The notes beneath the pieces are model-generated. The model made no database searches. It was not told the DNA's origin and saw only the letters and a list, made by a program, of their open reading frames with translations. A stretch of 64,000 nucleotides of DNA from Portulaca oleracea (Eukaryota; Streptophyta; Magnoliopsida; Caryophyllales; Portulacaceae), in NCBI GenBank assembly GCA_029582165.1, contig CM055877.1:32581249-32645248 (forward strand). Reading direction: 5' to 3'. Both the position numbers and the translations under genes were made by a program. Of the stretch, positions 54,365-64,000 are shown piece after piece. Within the stretch, counting starts at the first letter, position 1, and each line of letters begins with the position of its first letter.

Positions 54365-55075
54365 ATGAAAATGGGTGGAGGAAGAGGCAGTGCAATGAGA
54401 CCTTGTGTAGTCCTTTGTGTAGCCCTTGTATGCATGCTGCTTCTCACTGAGCCAGCCCTTGGAGCCATCTACACTGTCGGAGGATATGCTGGTTGGACCT
54501 TCAATGTCAACAATTGGCCTAAAGGCAAGATCTTTAGGGCTGGTGATGTCTTAGGTACTATTCTATTCTATTTTATCTTTGCCGGGTCTCTTTTTCATTG
54601 ATATGAGTACAATGATCGATTTAAGCCAAAATTTAGTTGCCTTAGCCTTATAGATTGATTAGCTTGGAATTCAGTGTTGTTTTTTACGTTCTTCACTTGC
54701 CTAAATTATTGGTAACTGCATTCATTATTGATAGAGGTGTATGTAATGTAGCTATACACAATCATAGTACTCGATCTTGATGTCTGAATGAATGACCAAA
54801 AATATGACAAGACAATAAATATTAACTATGGTTTTCCCTCCTTTTGAACAATGATACAATTTGTGTTTTGTGCAGTGTTTAAATATGCGAAGAGCATGCA
54901 CAATGTGGTGGGAGTGAACGGGAAGGGTTACAACCGATGCAGGAAGACAAAGGTTGCTAAAGTTTACCAAAGTGGGAATGACAAAATCAGATTGAGGAGG
55001 GGACACAACTACTTCATTTGCTCCTATGCTGCTCACTGCCAAGCAGGGATGAAGTTACATGTTTATGCTTTTTAA
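54365..55075 (+). CDS. Basic blue protein (plantacyanin), two exons
   Basis: Exon 1 54365-54554, GT-AG intron 54555-54875 in phase 1, exon 2 54876-55075: 129 residues. Residues 1-34 are a signal peptide (basic start, CVVLCVALVCMLLL, cleavage near ALGA). The mature 95-residue cupredoxin begins IYTVGGYAGWTFNVNNWPKGK. Copper ligands can be placed: H72 (SMHNVV), C112 (YFICS), H117 (AAHC) and M122 (AGMK). C85 and C118 can form the usual disulfide. No GPI-tail or long Pro-rich stalk follows, which fits plantacyanin better than uclacyanin or stellacyanin. Secreted one-electron carriers of this family act in cell walls and pollen-tube guidance. The intron position fits the family. Frame intact: probably a working host gene. 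Confidence 0.93.
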
Positions 55076-55772
55076 TTAAACACACTCTTTTTAATTGTCA
55101 ATGGTTTGCCTAGTTCTATTTTAGTTACATCTTTCTTTGTATTCTATGATTAGAGCAAGGTTTAACAATGGACATGGTTTGTGCCAATGCCCATGCATCT
55201 ATGGTTGTCATCTATTAAGCTTTGCTTGAAGAATAAATGTATTCATACGGGTGTATGAATGAATCAATGTATGCATGTCAGGGTCACTATCCTAACTAGC
55301 AAGTATTTGGAGCCTTAGGATCATGATAGTAGATTTGAATGATTTTCTGCTCAATGTCAATTTATCCTTTGATTTGAATTTTGAACTTCATTATATTATG
55401 AAAATAGTACGATTGGGACAAGATAGCGATCCCAACACAAGTTGGAGTGATAAGCTATTTTGAATTGTAGAATGGTACGATTTTAAGTTATTATCACTGT
55501 AATTTCAATAGTTTTGGAGAGTTTATGTTCATATAATATGCTATTACGCTTGTGCATTAATCATGATAAGTTATGGAAATCAACTGTTCACTTTTCTAAG
55601 TTCAAGGATGTTGAGTGGTTGTGTGCAGAAAAATTTACGTTTAAAAATTCTGGATATCCCAAGTTTATTATTTATGGTGGGTTTGATTGTTTTCCAGGAA
55701 AATATTTTCTAGAAAACTTTTTTTTGGGAAAGTTTTTATTTGAAAAATTTTTGGTGGGAAAAATATTTCACA

Positions 55773-56048
55773 GTGTTTGGTTAACATGATAAAGTTTGTA
55801 GGAAAGTTTACTTGAATGTCCAAATTATCCTTATATATTAATTTATAAAACATATTTTTAGAGGCATTTTGGGAAATTGAGTTATAAAAATTTTTCCTTT
55901 CCCATGGGAAATAAACTTTCCCACACCCCCTCGGGAAAATTTTCACCATAATCCATGAGGAAATTTTCACCATAATCCAAACATGGGAAAATTAGTAAAT
56001 TTTGAGAAAGTTGACGAACTTTCCTAGGAAACTCATGGAACCAAACAC
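55773..56048. mobile_element. Small TIR element (MITE-like)
   Basis: Ends GTGTTTGGTTAACATGA... and ...TCATGGAACCAAACAC are inverted, with AGGAAAGTTT/AACTTTCCT further in. 276 bp, no coding. A target duplication is not clear. The flank 55660-55772 has similar TTTTCCAGGAAAATA motifs. Confidence 0.45.
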
Positions 56049-56180
56049 ACCATTAGTAGTGGCTAGGTGACTTTCTTACCATTTCAATTGAAATCTTGCA
56101 AAGTATATAAAAAGAGACAAAAATATCCTTTTTCATCTATTTAACGACCATTTCATCTAATAAGAATACCCTTACATATA

Positions 56181-56963
56181 GGGGTGGGAATTGGGTGGGT
56201 ATGGATGGACACTATCCATACCCACATTTTACCCATAGATTATAATACCCTACCCATGCCTCTTAACACCCACATGGGTATCACCCATATGGGTAATACC
56301 CACTTGGGTATTACTTCCATGGGTATTACCCATGGGTATTCATGGGTATCAAAGTATTTAACTAATTATTTTTATTTTGTATTCTAACGTTTTAGATAAT
56401 AAATTTATATTTGGAGCTCAAATTTCATATTTGAACCTTTATTAATAAATCCTATCATATTATAAAGTTTCAATTTAAATCGTTAGAATTGAATTTTAAT
56501 TTAAAGTTTCAGTTAGTTTTAGCGGCAACAAGTTTTTATATATGTTGCGATATATGTTATCAGATTAAAATATTTGGAGCTCAAAATTTATATTTGAACT
56601 TTTTTAATATATCCTATCATATCAAAAAATTTCCGCTCAAACCGTTGAAATTGAATTTTAATTTAAAGTTTCAGTTAGTTTTGGCGGAAAAAAATGTCTA
56701 TATATGTTGCGATAAATGTCATCAAATAAATAAAGTTAGGAGCTCAAAATTCATAGTTGATATTTTTTTAATAAGTACTGCCGTATTACAAAGTATTACA
56801 AAGTTTTATGTCAAACCGTTAAAGTTAAATTTTGCCTTAAATTTATCTAAATTATGGGTAGCTCATACCCACCCTACCCATTACCCATCTCTAATAGGTT
56901 TTACCCACTCATTATAGATGGGTAAAAGTGGGTACCCAATATATGAGTATCAATTTCCACCCC
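56181..56963. mobile_element. Small TIR element with internal palindromes and tandem repeat
   Basis: Ends GGGGTGGGAATTG / CAATTTCCACCCC are inverted. Near the left end is a cluster of ACCCATATGGGTA-type palindromes (56270-56350). The right end has TACCCA/TGGGTA motifs. A 163-bp tandem repeat fills the centre. No clear target duplication and no coding sequence. Confidence 0.5.
56408..56845. repeat. 163-bp tandem repeat, about 2.7 copies
   Basis: The GGAGCTCAAA landmark lies at 56413, 56576 and 56739 (163 bp each). Units share ATTGAATTTTAATTTAAAG, TTTCAGTTAGTTTT and ATATATGTTGCGATA. Confidence 0.85.
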
Positions 56964-57970
56964 CTGCTTCTTATCCTCCCATTCCTTATTTTACCTTATC
57001 CTGTTTACTTCCTCCCTTTAGAATTTTGTTCATTTTGTTTACTTTATTCTCTAATTTTTCATCCCGATTTGTGTTTTTGTGGATTCATTTTAATAACTTT
57101 ATGGTGTCTATGTTTTTGTCTACGTGGAATTTGATCTAACCCAAGTTACAGTTGTGTACATCGGAATTATTGGGTTAGTTTTGTGGTGGCTATGGAAGAG
57201 AGATTTGAAGCTTAATTGGCTAGTAACATGGAACTAAGAGGGAGAGGGAAAGAGGGAGATTGTGTTGTTGGTGAGCCATAAGGAGATAAAGGAAGGAATG
57301 AAGAGAGGATCAAGAAGAGAGGGCTAGTGAGTGTGAAATTAGATGAAAAAAATAACCGTATTTTTGTCTTTTATACATACTTTGCTGAATTTCAGTCCAA
57401 ATGGTCGGAAAGTTACTCAATAACCACTTAAATGAAAACTTGGGACCCCCACATTACGTGAAAAATAATATTGTCCCCTCTAAATCAATTTTCCAAAATA
57501 TATGACACCTCTCATAAACTTTTTACCGAAAATAGATATGGAAAACGACAAATTGATTAGAAGATAATGGACATTTAATTGGTTAATCCATTCACAGAAA
57601 AAAGGCCGGACCATGAATCAATCATAGTATATTACATGCATCTGGAGTATGCGCTCCAGGATATTGTGAGTGAACGATCATAATAATAAAAGTGAACAAT
57701 TGTAGTATTTAGAGCACATACTCTAGATGCACCTTAAAAAATTTGGATAATCACACTTAAATGAAAAATCAAACTATAATTAATATTTCTTATACATTAT
57801 TGTGGATTCCTAAATTATGTGTAACACGTTGTTGATGTTTGATCTATCCAATGAAGTTGTGGATTGAGTTAATTCGAAACAAGGTGTTTCAACAAATTTA
57901 AATGGTATTTAAGTACTTGGACTTGCGACATGTTCTTTTGGGTTTGATACATAGAGGTGGAAGTTCTTGA
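56964..57970. other. Unassigned intergenic sequence
   Basis: No gene recognised. A small inverted motif pair (TGCATCTGGAGTATGCGCTC near 57640 and GAGCACATACTCTAGATGCA near 57715) brackets GTGAACGATC/GTGAACAATT. Confidence 0.4.
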
Positions 57971-57977
57971 CTTTTGT

Positions 57978-59010
57978 TTAACACATGCGGATTTGACACC
58001 TTGACTTTTGTTTCCACATCCTTTCCTTCCTTATCTTCCACTTGCGTAGTTGGTTCCTCAAAGCTTCTCTCCTGCTATGATCGCATACATTACTGTCAAT
58101 CACCATGTCTGTATCGTCAAGCTTCTTCGATTCCTTTTCAAGCTTATCAATATTATGTTCAATATTACCGAAGAATTCTCGATTCCACCTCTTCAATGAC
58201 TCCTTGTTTGCCTTCAGCTTCTTGTGTAAGGGTACATGAGCCAGCTGTGCATATTCCTTCTCAAAAAACTCAAAGCAGCGAGGGTCATCCAGCCAAAACA
58301 TCGTTGGATCTAAATGGGATTGGACCCCATTGTACTGAGGAGCTAGTCAGAATTATAGGGAAATGGCTTGACATTTTTCGTTCCCCACAGTGGACTATAA
58401 TCTGCTGAAATCTTGCTATGATGCTTACATCCACCAAAAATTTGTCAATTCTACTCGTGGAATTCCTCCTCATCCATGTAAACTGGACATTAGCTGGTAC
58501 GTCCTCCACTTGCAGATCCTGTATTAATTCTTAGAGCTCTCTCATCCCCTTGGTAATCATTGATCCTCCACGTCATTCTTCAGGCGACTTAACTTCATTG
58601 AAGTCACCCATAACAATTAGTGGGTCTTGCGAGCCCCTCTTAATATTCTTTATCCCATCCCATAGCTGAATTCTTCCTTCATGATTATTTGGTGCGTATA
58701 TTAGACACACTCTACATGTCACATCATCCTCTATCATCTTCCCCTCGATGCAAATCCATCTTCCCCCTTTGCTCTTATTTACACAATTAAATTTATCTTT
58801 ATGCCATATCAATACTATTCCACCTGATCTCCCCTCAGCAGGAATGTCTATAGCTTCCACATTCTCATGTCCCCAACATCTTTTAGCATCCCAATGGCTG
58901 AAGCTCTGATGTTTTGTTTCCACTATGCCAATTATGCTTAACAACTCTTTCTTCACAAGCTTCTTGACTTCAACTTTCTTATCGAAGGAACTTAAAACTC
59001 AGACATTCCA
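57978..59010 (-). pseudogene. LINE ORF2 endonuclease domain, degenerate and truncated
   Basis: The start is visible as IAAWNV followed by TGA. The apurinic-type endonuclease blocks then follow: SIIGIVETKHQ (catalytic Glu), WICIEGKM, VCLIYAPNNHEGR and PLIVMGDFNEV (GDFN). After a break come NVQFTWMRRNSTSRIDKFLVD and the post-endonuclease segment FWLDDPRCFEFFEKEY...NREFFGNI. No RT follows. The endonuclease would nick target DNA for reverse transcription. Confidence 0.75.
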
Positions 59011-59597
59011 TGCTGCTATTCTTATCTTGTGGATCGATACCCCTAATGTTGCTTCCTCCCTAGCCTTGCCTTCCTCTTCTTTTGGGTTTTTCCCTTTTTC
59101 TTCTCAGCTCTTTCAATCCTCCTTTCTAATTTTTCTAATGCTTCCTTCTAACTTCCTCTTATTCTTAATCCACCTCTACCACCAATGTACACAGTGTTCC
59201 TGACAATCATTTTGTCGATGATGGTTGAGTCACCATTTAGATGCCAAGGTGATGATGGTGTTGGGAATTCACAGAATGGATTAATATCCTCCTCATTTCC
59301 AACGTTGTCCACTGCCTATTCCTCTTCTCCAGCTGTTTGAATCTTCACTTGCTCTTTCTCCTCCACCTCAGCATCTTGGGGCCCGTTAGGATTATTATTG
59401 CCAAGGTTTATTTCTATTTCTTTTATTCCTAGGGCTTTGCAAATTCTCAACTCCAGGCTATGCACCTTCTCAGCCAACGTTCAAATATCATCAATGTTAT
59501 TTTCCATACATCCTTCTTCTCGATTATTGGACCCCTGTCTTGGAGTCCCTTGGGTTCCATCTGTTGGTTGTGATTGTGACCCTTGGGGTTCTTCCCC

Positions 59598-60669
59598 CTA
59601 GGCTGGATTGCCTCCATGGTTGTTTCCAGAATGATCACTCACATCATCATCCGTTGCATTTCGTTGATCATCATCTTCATGGTTCCTTGAATTGACCCTG
59701 CTGTGATCAGAGGACTCCTCTTCTGTATCTTTACTACAAGCTTGGGACTTATGTTTTCCCTTTACTTCTCTAATCCAGACCCTATATGAGCAATCATGCA
59801 GATTTAGGAGCACCTCCCCTTCGATATTATTGAATAAACCAGTCACCACTTCCACTTGTACGTTCTGCATGTTCCTGATACTGCATCCACTTATTTTCCT
59901 AGCCTTAGTTAGAGTTCCCCATGGTGCAACATACATCTTAAAATTCTCCTCATTCTAACCATACAGTGGAACGCCAAATATTTCTAACGTTGCTTCCCTG
60001 CTATCACATGTGTCATAAGGGGTCCATTTCTTCACTTCTGAAAAGGTTATGTTCAATTCTTCTTGGTTTCTAACTGCTTCTTCCAGCTCATCTATAGTTG
60101 GCGAGACTATGACCACCTTTGTCCTACTAAGGACAATAAATTCATGTTGTATTTTCAATCGCACCTCTTCGATGTCGATTTTCTCCTCCGGGGTGCAAAC
60201 CAAGATTCTAGGGAGCCATTCTAAGTCCTTCTATTGCACCCTTCCAGTAAACCTTAGTAAAATATTCTCTCCTCCATGATCAGTTGTTTGTTCGCCATTC
60301 TTCTTCCTTATCCACACCAGTTTAGCTTGTTTTCGCGGCTTCTTCTGCGTCCATGTCTTCCTCATTCCTCATTCCTCTTGCCTTTTCCAAACTTCTATTG
60401 CTTCTCCAAGCTCTCCTAACTATGATTCTGTGGCCCCTGATAATCTTCCCATCCATGGAGTTCATGCTTCGGTCCACCATTTCCTCCTTCCAAAAGCCTA
60501 CAAATCCATATCTTCCCTTCCTACCTCTACTTCTTGTAATGTACACGTACTTCACCTCCCCAATCCTTCGAAAGATTGCTCCAAGACCATACTTGTCGAT
60601 GTTTTCCGGTAAATTTCCTACGAAGATTGAGCTTGCACTCCTCTCTCTAGTTTCTCTCTCTATCTTCAT
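59598..60669 (-). pseudogene. LINE ORF1 with RRM domain, degenerate
   Basis: The first open block (60322-60669) is an RRM: SIFVGNLPENIDKYGLGAIFRRIGEVKYVYI (RNP2 IFVGNL) and GRYGFVGFWKEE (RNP1), followed by a basic stretch RAWRSNRSLEKARG. Further blocks at 59955-60203 (EATLEIFGVPLYG) and 59598-59936 (CSYRVWIREV, then a Ser/Asp/His-rich tail) continue the protein across breaks. ORF1 products bind LINE RNA. Confidence 0.7.
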
Positions 60670-60739
60670 TTTCCCATGTAGGAGATGTTAAGAGTTTGAT
60701 TATGTGTTCTCGTTTTATGATTTGTTCAAGTTTTACCCC

Positions 60740-61720
60740 CCCTAATTTTAAGTCTTTAGTGGAGTCGTCAACCTGTAGATTGTAGGACCTCGAAAAATCT
60801 CTAAAGAGGTGATCTTTGGTAATTATACTTAAATTGAAAGGCGGCCAAATGGGTTTCTTATGATTAAATGAAGAATTATTAAATAATAATTCTTAAAAAA
60901 CATAAACTTGTAAATTCAACCAGTAAATTTCACAAATTCGAATAAACAATTAAGATTAATAAATCGAGAAAGGAATCAACAAAATAACTAGGTCAAACCG
61001 AAAACAATCACTAGACTGACCAACAAGCCTGACCCACCTTGCTGTCTCAAGCTAGAGACCGCTACTGTCAACGAATCGGAAATAGAAATCAGGCCCACAA
61101 CTAGGTCCACCGGCCTAACAGTGGATCTGGTGCCACTTTTAATTTTATTCCATTGGTTATTTTCTCAATTTTTAGCAAATTAAGTAGGTGAATTAATTGA
61201 ACAACAACGAGCTAAATTATGCAAATCATGATTAAAAATTTAAAAGAGTCGTTGGTCAATTTCAAAGATAAACTAGTGTACTTAAAATAAAACAAACTCT
61301 GACCTACTAATCAGAAATCAGATTCGAGGGTTAAAGTTACACATACCTTCCAAAGAATCAAAAGAACCCTTTGATCTGCCTATTTTAACAAAAATACTCT
61401 ATTAACATCAGTTTAAAAGTAGAAGAATCAATTTATTTCACAATTATATTATAATGCCATGCAAAGTAAAACAATAAAAATTTATACATTATACAAGTTG
61501 CCAAATGCAAGGAATTAGTGTACATGATTATACAGAAATACTAAGTGATAACAAGAATAATAAAAGTGAGTTGACTTTAAGGCGATAAACATATAGCTTG
61601 TAGGTGAAAAGGTTGGAGAAGACATATAGAATTCCCACATTGTTAATACGTTGAGGAATTCGGGGGTCTGAAATAATGAAGGGTTAGGCCTGTATTTATA
61701 CAAATTGGTTGACATATTTG
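60740..61720 (-). mobile_element. Relic of a Tat/Ogre-like LTR
   Basis: TTTAGTGGAGTCGTCA (60758-60773) resembles the tRNA-Arg primer complement of element D, followed by TAGGACCTCGAAAAATCTC, which resembles the D LTR end TGTGGGACCCGGGAAAATCCC. On the minus strand a TATAAATAC box lies near 61695. No matching LTR partner is in the window, and the right limit is a guess. Confidence 0.35.
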
Positions 61721-62180
61721 GATGAATGGTAAAAATTCGTGATTGAAAAAATATATAGATATCATATTGTTTTAAAATCGGTCGATCTTAACATTAACCA
61801 AATATTCATATTTAGGAAATATGCAGAAAATGGAATAGTAATAATATGGGAAAGCAGGCTGGCTTTACGCGAACCGTGCCAAACTCGGAGTAAGAAACTT
61901 AAGGTCGGCCAACTTCAAGCCTTGACGGTTGACTTTTCACCACATGGGAGCAAGCTAGGCCAACCGACCTTGGGGGTTAATATGGGTCCATTTTGATACT
62001 AAGTTCAGTTATCCTTGACATTACTAATACTATATGAACAACTGAAATTCAAGCTGTCATATCTTCCTCGTCCAACTTTCGGTTAATCTCATTCAAGTCT
62101 AATGAGAAATGTTATGGAGTGTACTTCAAGCTTGCCAAAAGATTTAGGAAACAAAGATATGTTGCAATTATTTTTTTTCT
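61721..62180. other. Unassigned sequence
   Basis: No gene recognised. Contains a GTCGGCCAACTTC / AGGCCAACCGACC pair near 61905-61965. Confidence 0.35.
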
Positions 62181-62309
62181 GGGAAATTCCAAATGGTAGA
62201 CACCAACTATTGCCTATTCCAAGTGGTAGACACACTTTTTATATATTCCAAATGATAGGCTTAATTACCAAACAATTCCATCTCGTAAGCATTACTTAAT
62301 CCACCGTTA

Positions 62310-62343
<34 letters not shown>

Positions 62344-63148
62344 GAAAAAAAATTAATGTATCAATGGCCGAACACTGATACAATCCGTACACCCATTAAG
62401 AAGCTCAGTAGTTATCAATGGCCGAACATTGACAGCTACTTTAACACACTCCTTATCGTAAAAAGATCCGTCGTTCTCCATGCAATCGCCATCGCAAATT
62501 AGTACCTCGCGAAATTCAGGTTAAAATGAAAGAAATCCCCAGTGAACTGAGATCCGAAACTAAATTTGAAACCAACAATGAAGATTAAAATGTGAATGTA
62601 ACAAAGAATCTGAGCTGAATCAGGTTCAGATTTGAACATACCTTCAGATGAGAGAGAAAGAGAGAGGGGGGGGGGGAGAGAGAGAGAGATTGGATTTTGA
62701 ATTGAAGTGTTGTAATTACAAAAGGGGGAAGAAGACAATGAACGGACCAAAAATGTAAATCATTAACTTTGGGGAATGGGAGTTAATTTTGTTGTTTATG
62801 CTTCCTTGTTTGTTACCTAGGCTTCCGAATAAGAATGGATTCACCTGTGTTGGAGATGGGAGGAGATGGCAGAAGAATTGAGGGGAGGAGATAAGAAGGC
62901 AGAGCTTTTTCCAATTTGAGAAAATATCTAGTCTTAGCGTCGAAGATGGGGGCTCAAAAGTCAAAAACATTAATTTTTATGTTTCTTTTTTTTTAATATA
63001 TATATATACTAATGGTAGGTTAAGTAATGCCTACGGGATGGAATTGTTTGGTAATTAAGTCTATCATTTGGAATATATATATATATATAAAAAGGGTGTT
63101 CACCACTTGGAATAGGCAATAATTGGTGCCTACCGTTTGGAATTTCCC
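62181..63148. mobile_element. TIR element, arms about 130-140 bp
   Basis: The left arm GGGAAATTCCAAATGG...CCACCGTTAGT (62181-62310) and right arm (63009-63148) are inverted repeats. Each arm holds three ATTCCAARTGRTAGRC-type motifs and CTTAATTACCAAACAATTCC. The 700-bp core contains (TA)n, GA-rich sequence (62643-62690) and no credible ORF. Flanks are T-runs, so a target duplication cannot be judged. Confidence 0.75.
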
Positions 63149-63523
63149 TTTTTTTTTATCGTGTGCAAAAAGTGTATTTGAAAGAGTGAGTCTATATATG
63201 TAATAAGGGTGGAAAATGAATGCTTTTCAGGTGGAAATGATCAAAAATAATGGACTTTTTGTGAAAGACTTAGAAATGGATGAAATCATGAGCTTTAGGG
63301 ATTTTTGGAGGATGCGTGTTATGCATTCGGTTTAACTCAAATCCTAGTATAAGAAACACAAAATCAATGTTTATTAATTATTATTACCAGAGATAGTCTA
63401 CACTTTGACACAATATTTTATTTATTTATTTTGTACCCGCTAATTAGATATGAGTTGCCTATTCGCAACGGAGCTTGTAGTTAACAATTCTCGGTGATTA
63501 TCATTTTGTATCACGTTTACTAT
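63149..63523. other. Unassigned AT-rich sequence
   Basis: No gene or repeat structure recognised. Confidence 0.4.
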
Positions 63524-63595
63524 TCATCGTCCCCCTTTTACTAATGTCGCCCACTTTTTCACAATAATTTCTAATAACGCTCTAACCCTCAAAAT
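63524..63595 (+). repeat. Degenerate MULE terminus, same family as 29697-43878
   Basis: CATCGTCCCCCTTTTACTAA then TGTCGCCCACTTTTT and ACAATAATTTCTAATAACGC parallels the left MULE terminus in order and spacing. It points rightwards, so another copy may continue past the window. Confidence 0.55.
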
Positions 63596-63961
63596 TTGAT
63601 TCTCTGACTTCTTTCTAGTAAATAAAAAATGAATCTTTCAAAACAATTCATCATTAAAGCCCCACATATGCATAATTGCATAAATATCATTAATGTATGA
63701 AACTACTAGTATGGTGCATTCAATTCAGTCACTTTTTATTGTTCAAAACCTTAAACAAGTCTAAAAGTAAAAGCGAAATAAACACACAATTTTATAGGCC
63801 AATGTTTGTGATGAGTATTGTGTCACCCCTCCAATTCTTGATCCACAATGTGACCCGCCAATGAAGAGAGTATGAGACTATGAGGCGTTGGCTATCTAAT
63901 TTTTTGGGTAGCTTTTAGTTTTTTAGATAGCTTTTAGTTTTTTGACCAAACTTAAAAAGCT

Positions 63962-63987
63962 AGCTACTTGAGGTGCCTCAAGTAGCT
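63962..63987. repeat. Perfect 12-bp-arm palindrome
   Basis: AGCTACTTGAGG, TG, CCTCAAGTAGCT. Together with the repeated TAGCTTTTAGTTTTTT motifs before it (63910-63945) it may belong to a small inverted-repeat element running off the window. Confidence 0.6.
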
Positions 63988-64000
63988 TTTTATTTTAGTT

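Larger units (their letters stand above)
57978..60669 (-). mobile_element. L1-type LINE, 5' part only (RT missing)
   Basis: On the minus strand an RRM-bearing ORF1 (60669 to about 59598) is followed by the endonuclease part of ORF2 (about 59010 to 57978). The sequence stops before any reverse transcriptase motif and no poly(A) tail is seen. L1 elements with an RRM in ORF1 are known in plants. Many stops and shifts show it is old. Loss of the 3' part is opposite to the usual 5' truncation. Confidence 0.75.

Noticed and set aside
1..64000. tRNA, rRNA or organelle-derived insertions
   Set aside because: I saw no cloverleaf with A and B boxes, no rRNA core sequence and no plastid or mitochondrial gene. 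The tRNA-like bits found are primer-binding sites. A covariance-model scan was not possible here.

Overview
This is nuclear DNA of a flowering plant, most likely a eudicot. Support comes from Athila-type and Tat/Ogre-type LTR retrotransposons with tRNA-Asp and tRNA-Arg primer sites, a FAR1/MULE transposase paired with a plant mobile domain gene, an intron-containing plantacyanin gene and a plastid-targeted membrane-protein gene. The species cannot be told from the sequence. The window is dominated by transposable elements. I see only two convincing intact host genes, at about 45.8-48.9 kb and 54.3-55.1 kb, plus one broken gene fragment at about 52.7-53.1 kb.

Left part (1-26.2 kb) is a nested stack. 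The outermost element is a degenerate Athila-lineage retrotransposon, called B here. Its pol remnant lies at 12.2-16.0 kb, an ATHILA ORF-1-like remnant at 20.7-22.1 kb, and its 3' LTR at 24286-26186. B was hit by element A, an Athila-like derivative whose 5' part lies beyond the left edge and whose 3' LTR is at about 11479-12175. It was also hit by a Del/Tekay-like 3.4-kb solo LTR (17090-20510, target duplication GTTGA). Element A was itself hit by D, a 9.1-kb non-autonomous Tat/Ogre-like element on the minus strand (2284-11418, target duplication CATTG). D carries a 31-bp minisatellite of 29 copies.

Middle part (26.2-43.9 kb) holds a possible RPA-like fragment, a candidate Helitron terminus, a MITE in a TA microsatellite, and a 14.2-kb Mutator-like element (29697-43878). 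The MULE carries a degenerate FAR1-MULE-OTU transposase gene on the minus strand and a degenerate plant mobile domain gene on the plus strand. A 6.1-kb gag-only Athila derivative, C (35925-41998, target duplication GCTCA), splits the transposase gene.

Right part (43.9-64 kb) holds the two host genes, a second MITE copy, a 2.2-kb near-palindromic inverted duplication, several small TIR elements, a 3'-truncated L1 LINE of the RRM type, a relic of a Tat-like LTR, and a second MULE-like terminus.

The most unusual signal is shared by the Athila-lineage elements A, B and C. Their LTRs, and the pol/ORF-1 spacer of B, contain arrays of short palindromes arranged in pairs. Start-to-start distance within pairs is almost always 21 bp (two helical turns), although the palindromes differ in sequence between families. 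I do not know a described function for this arrangement.
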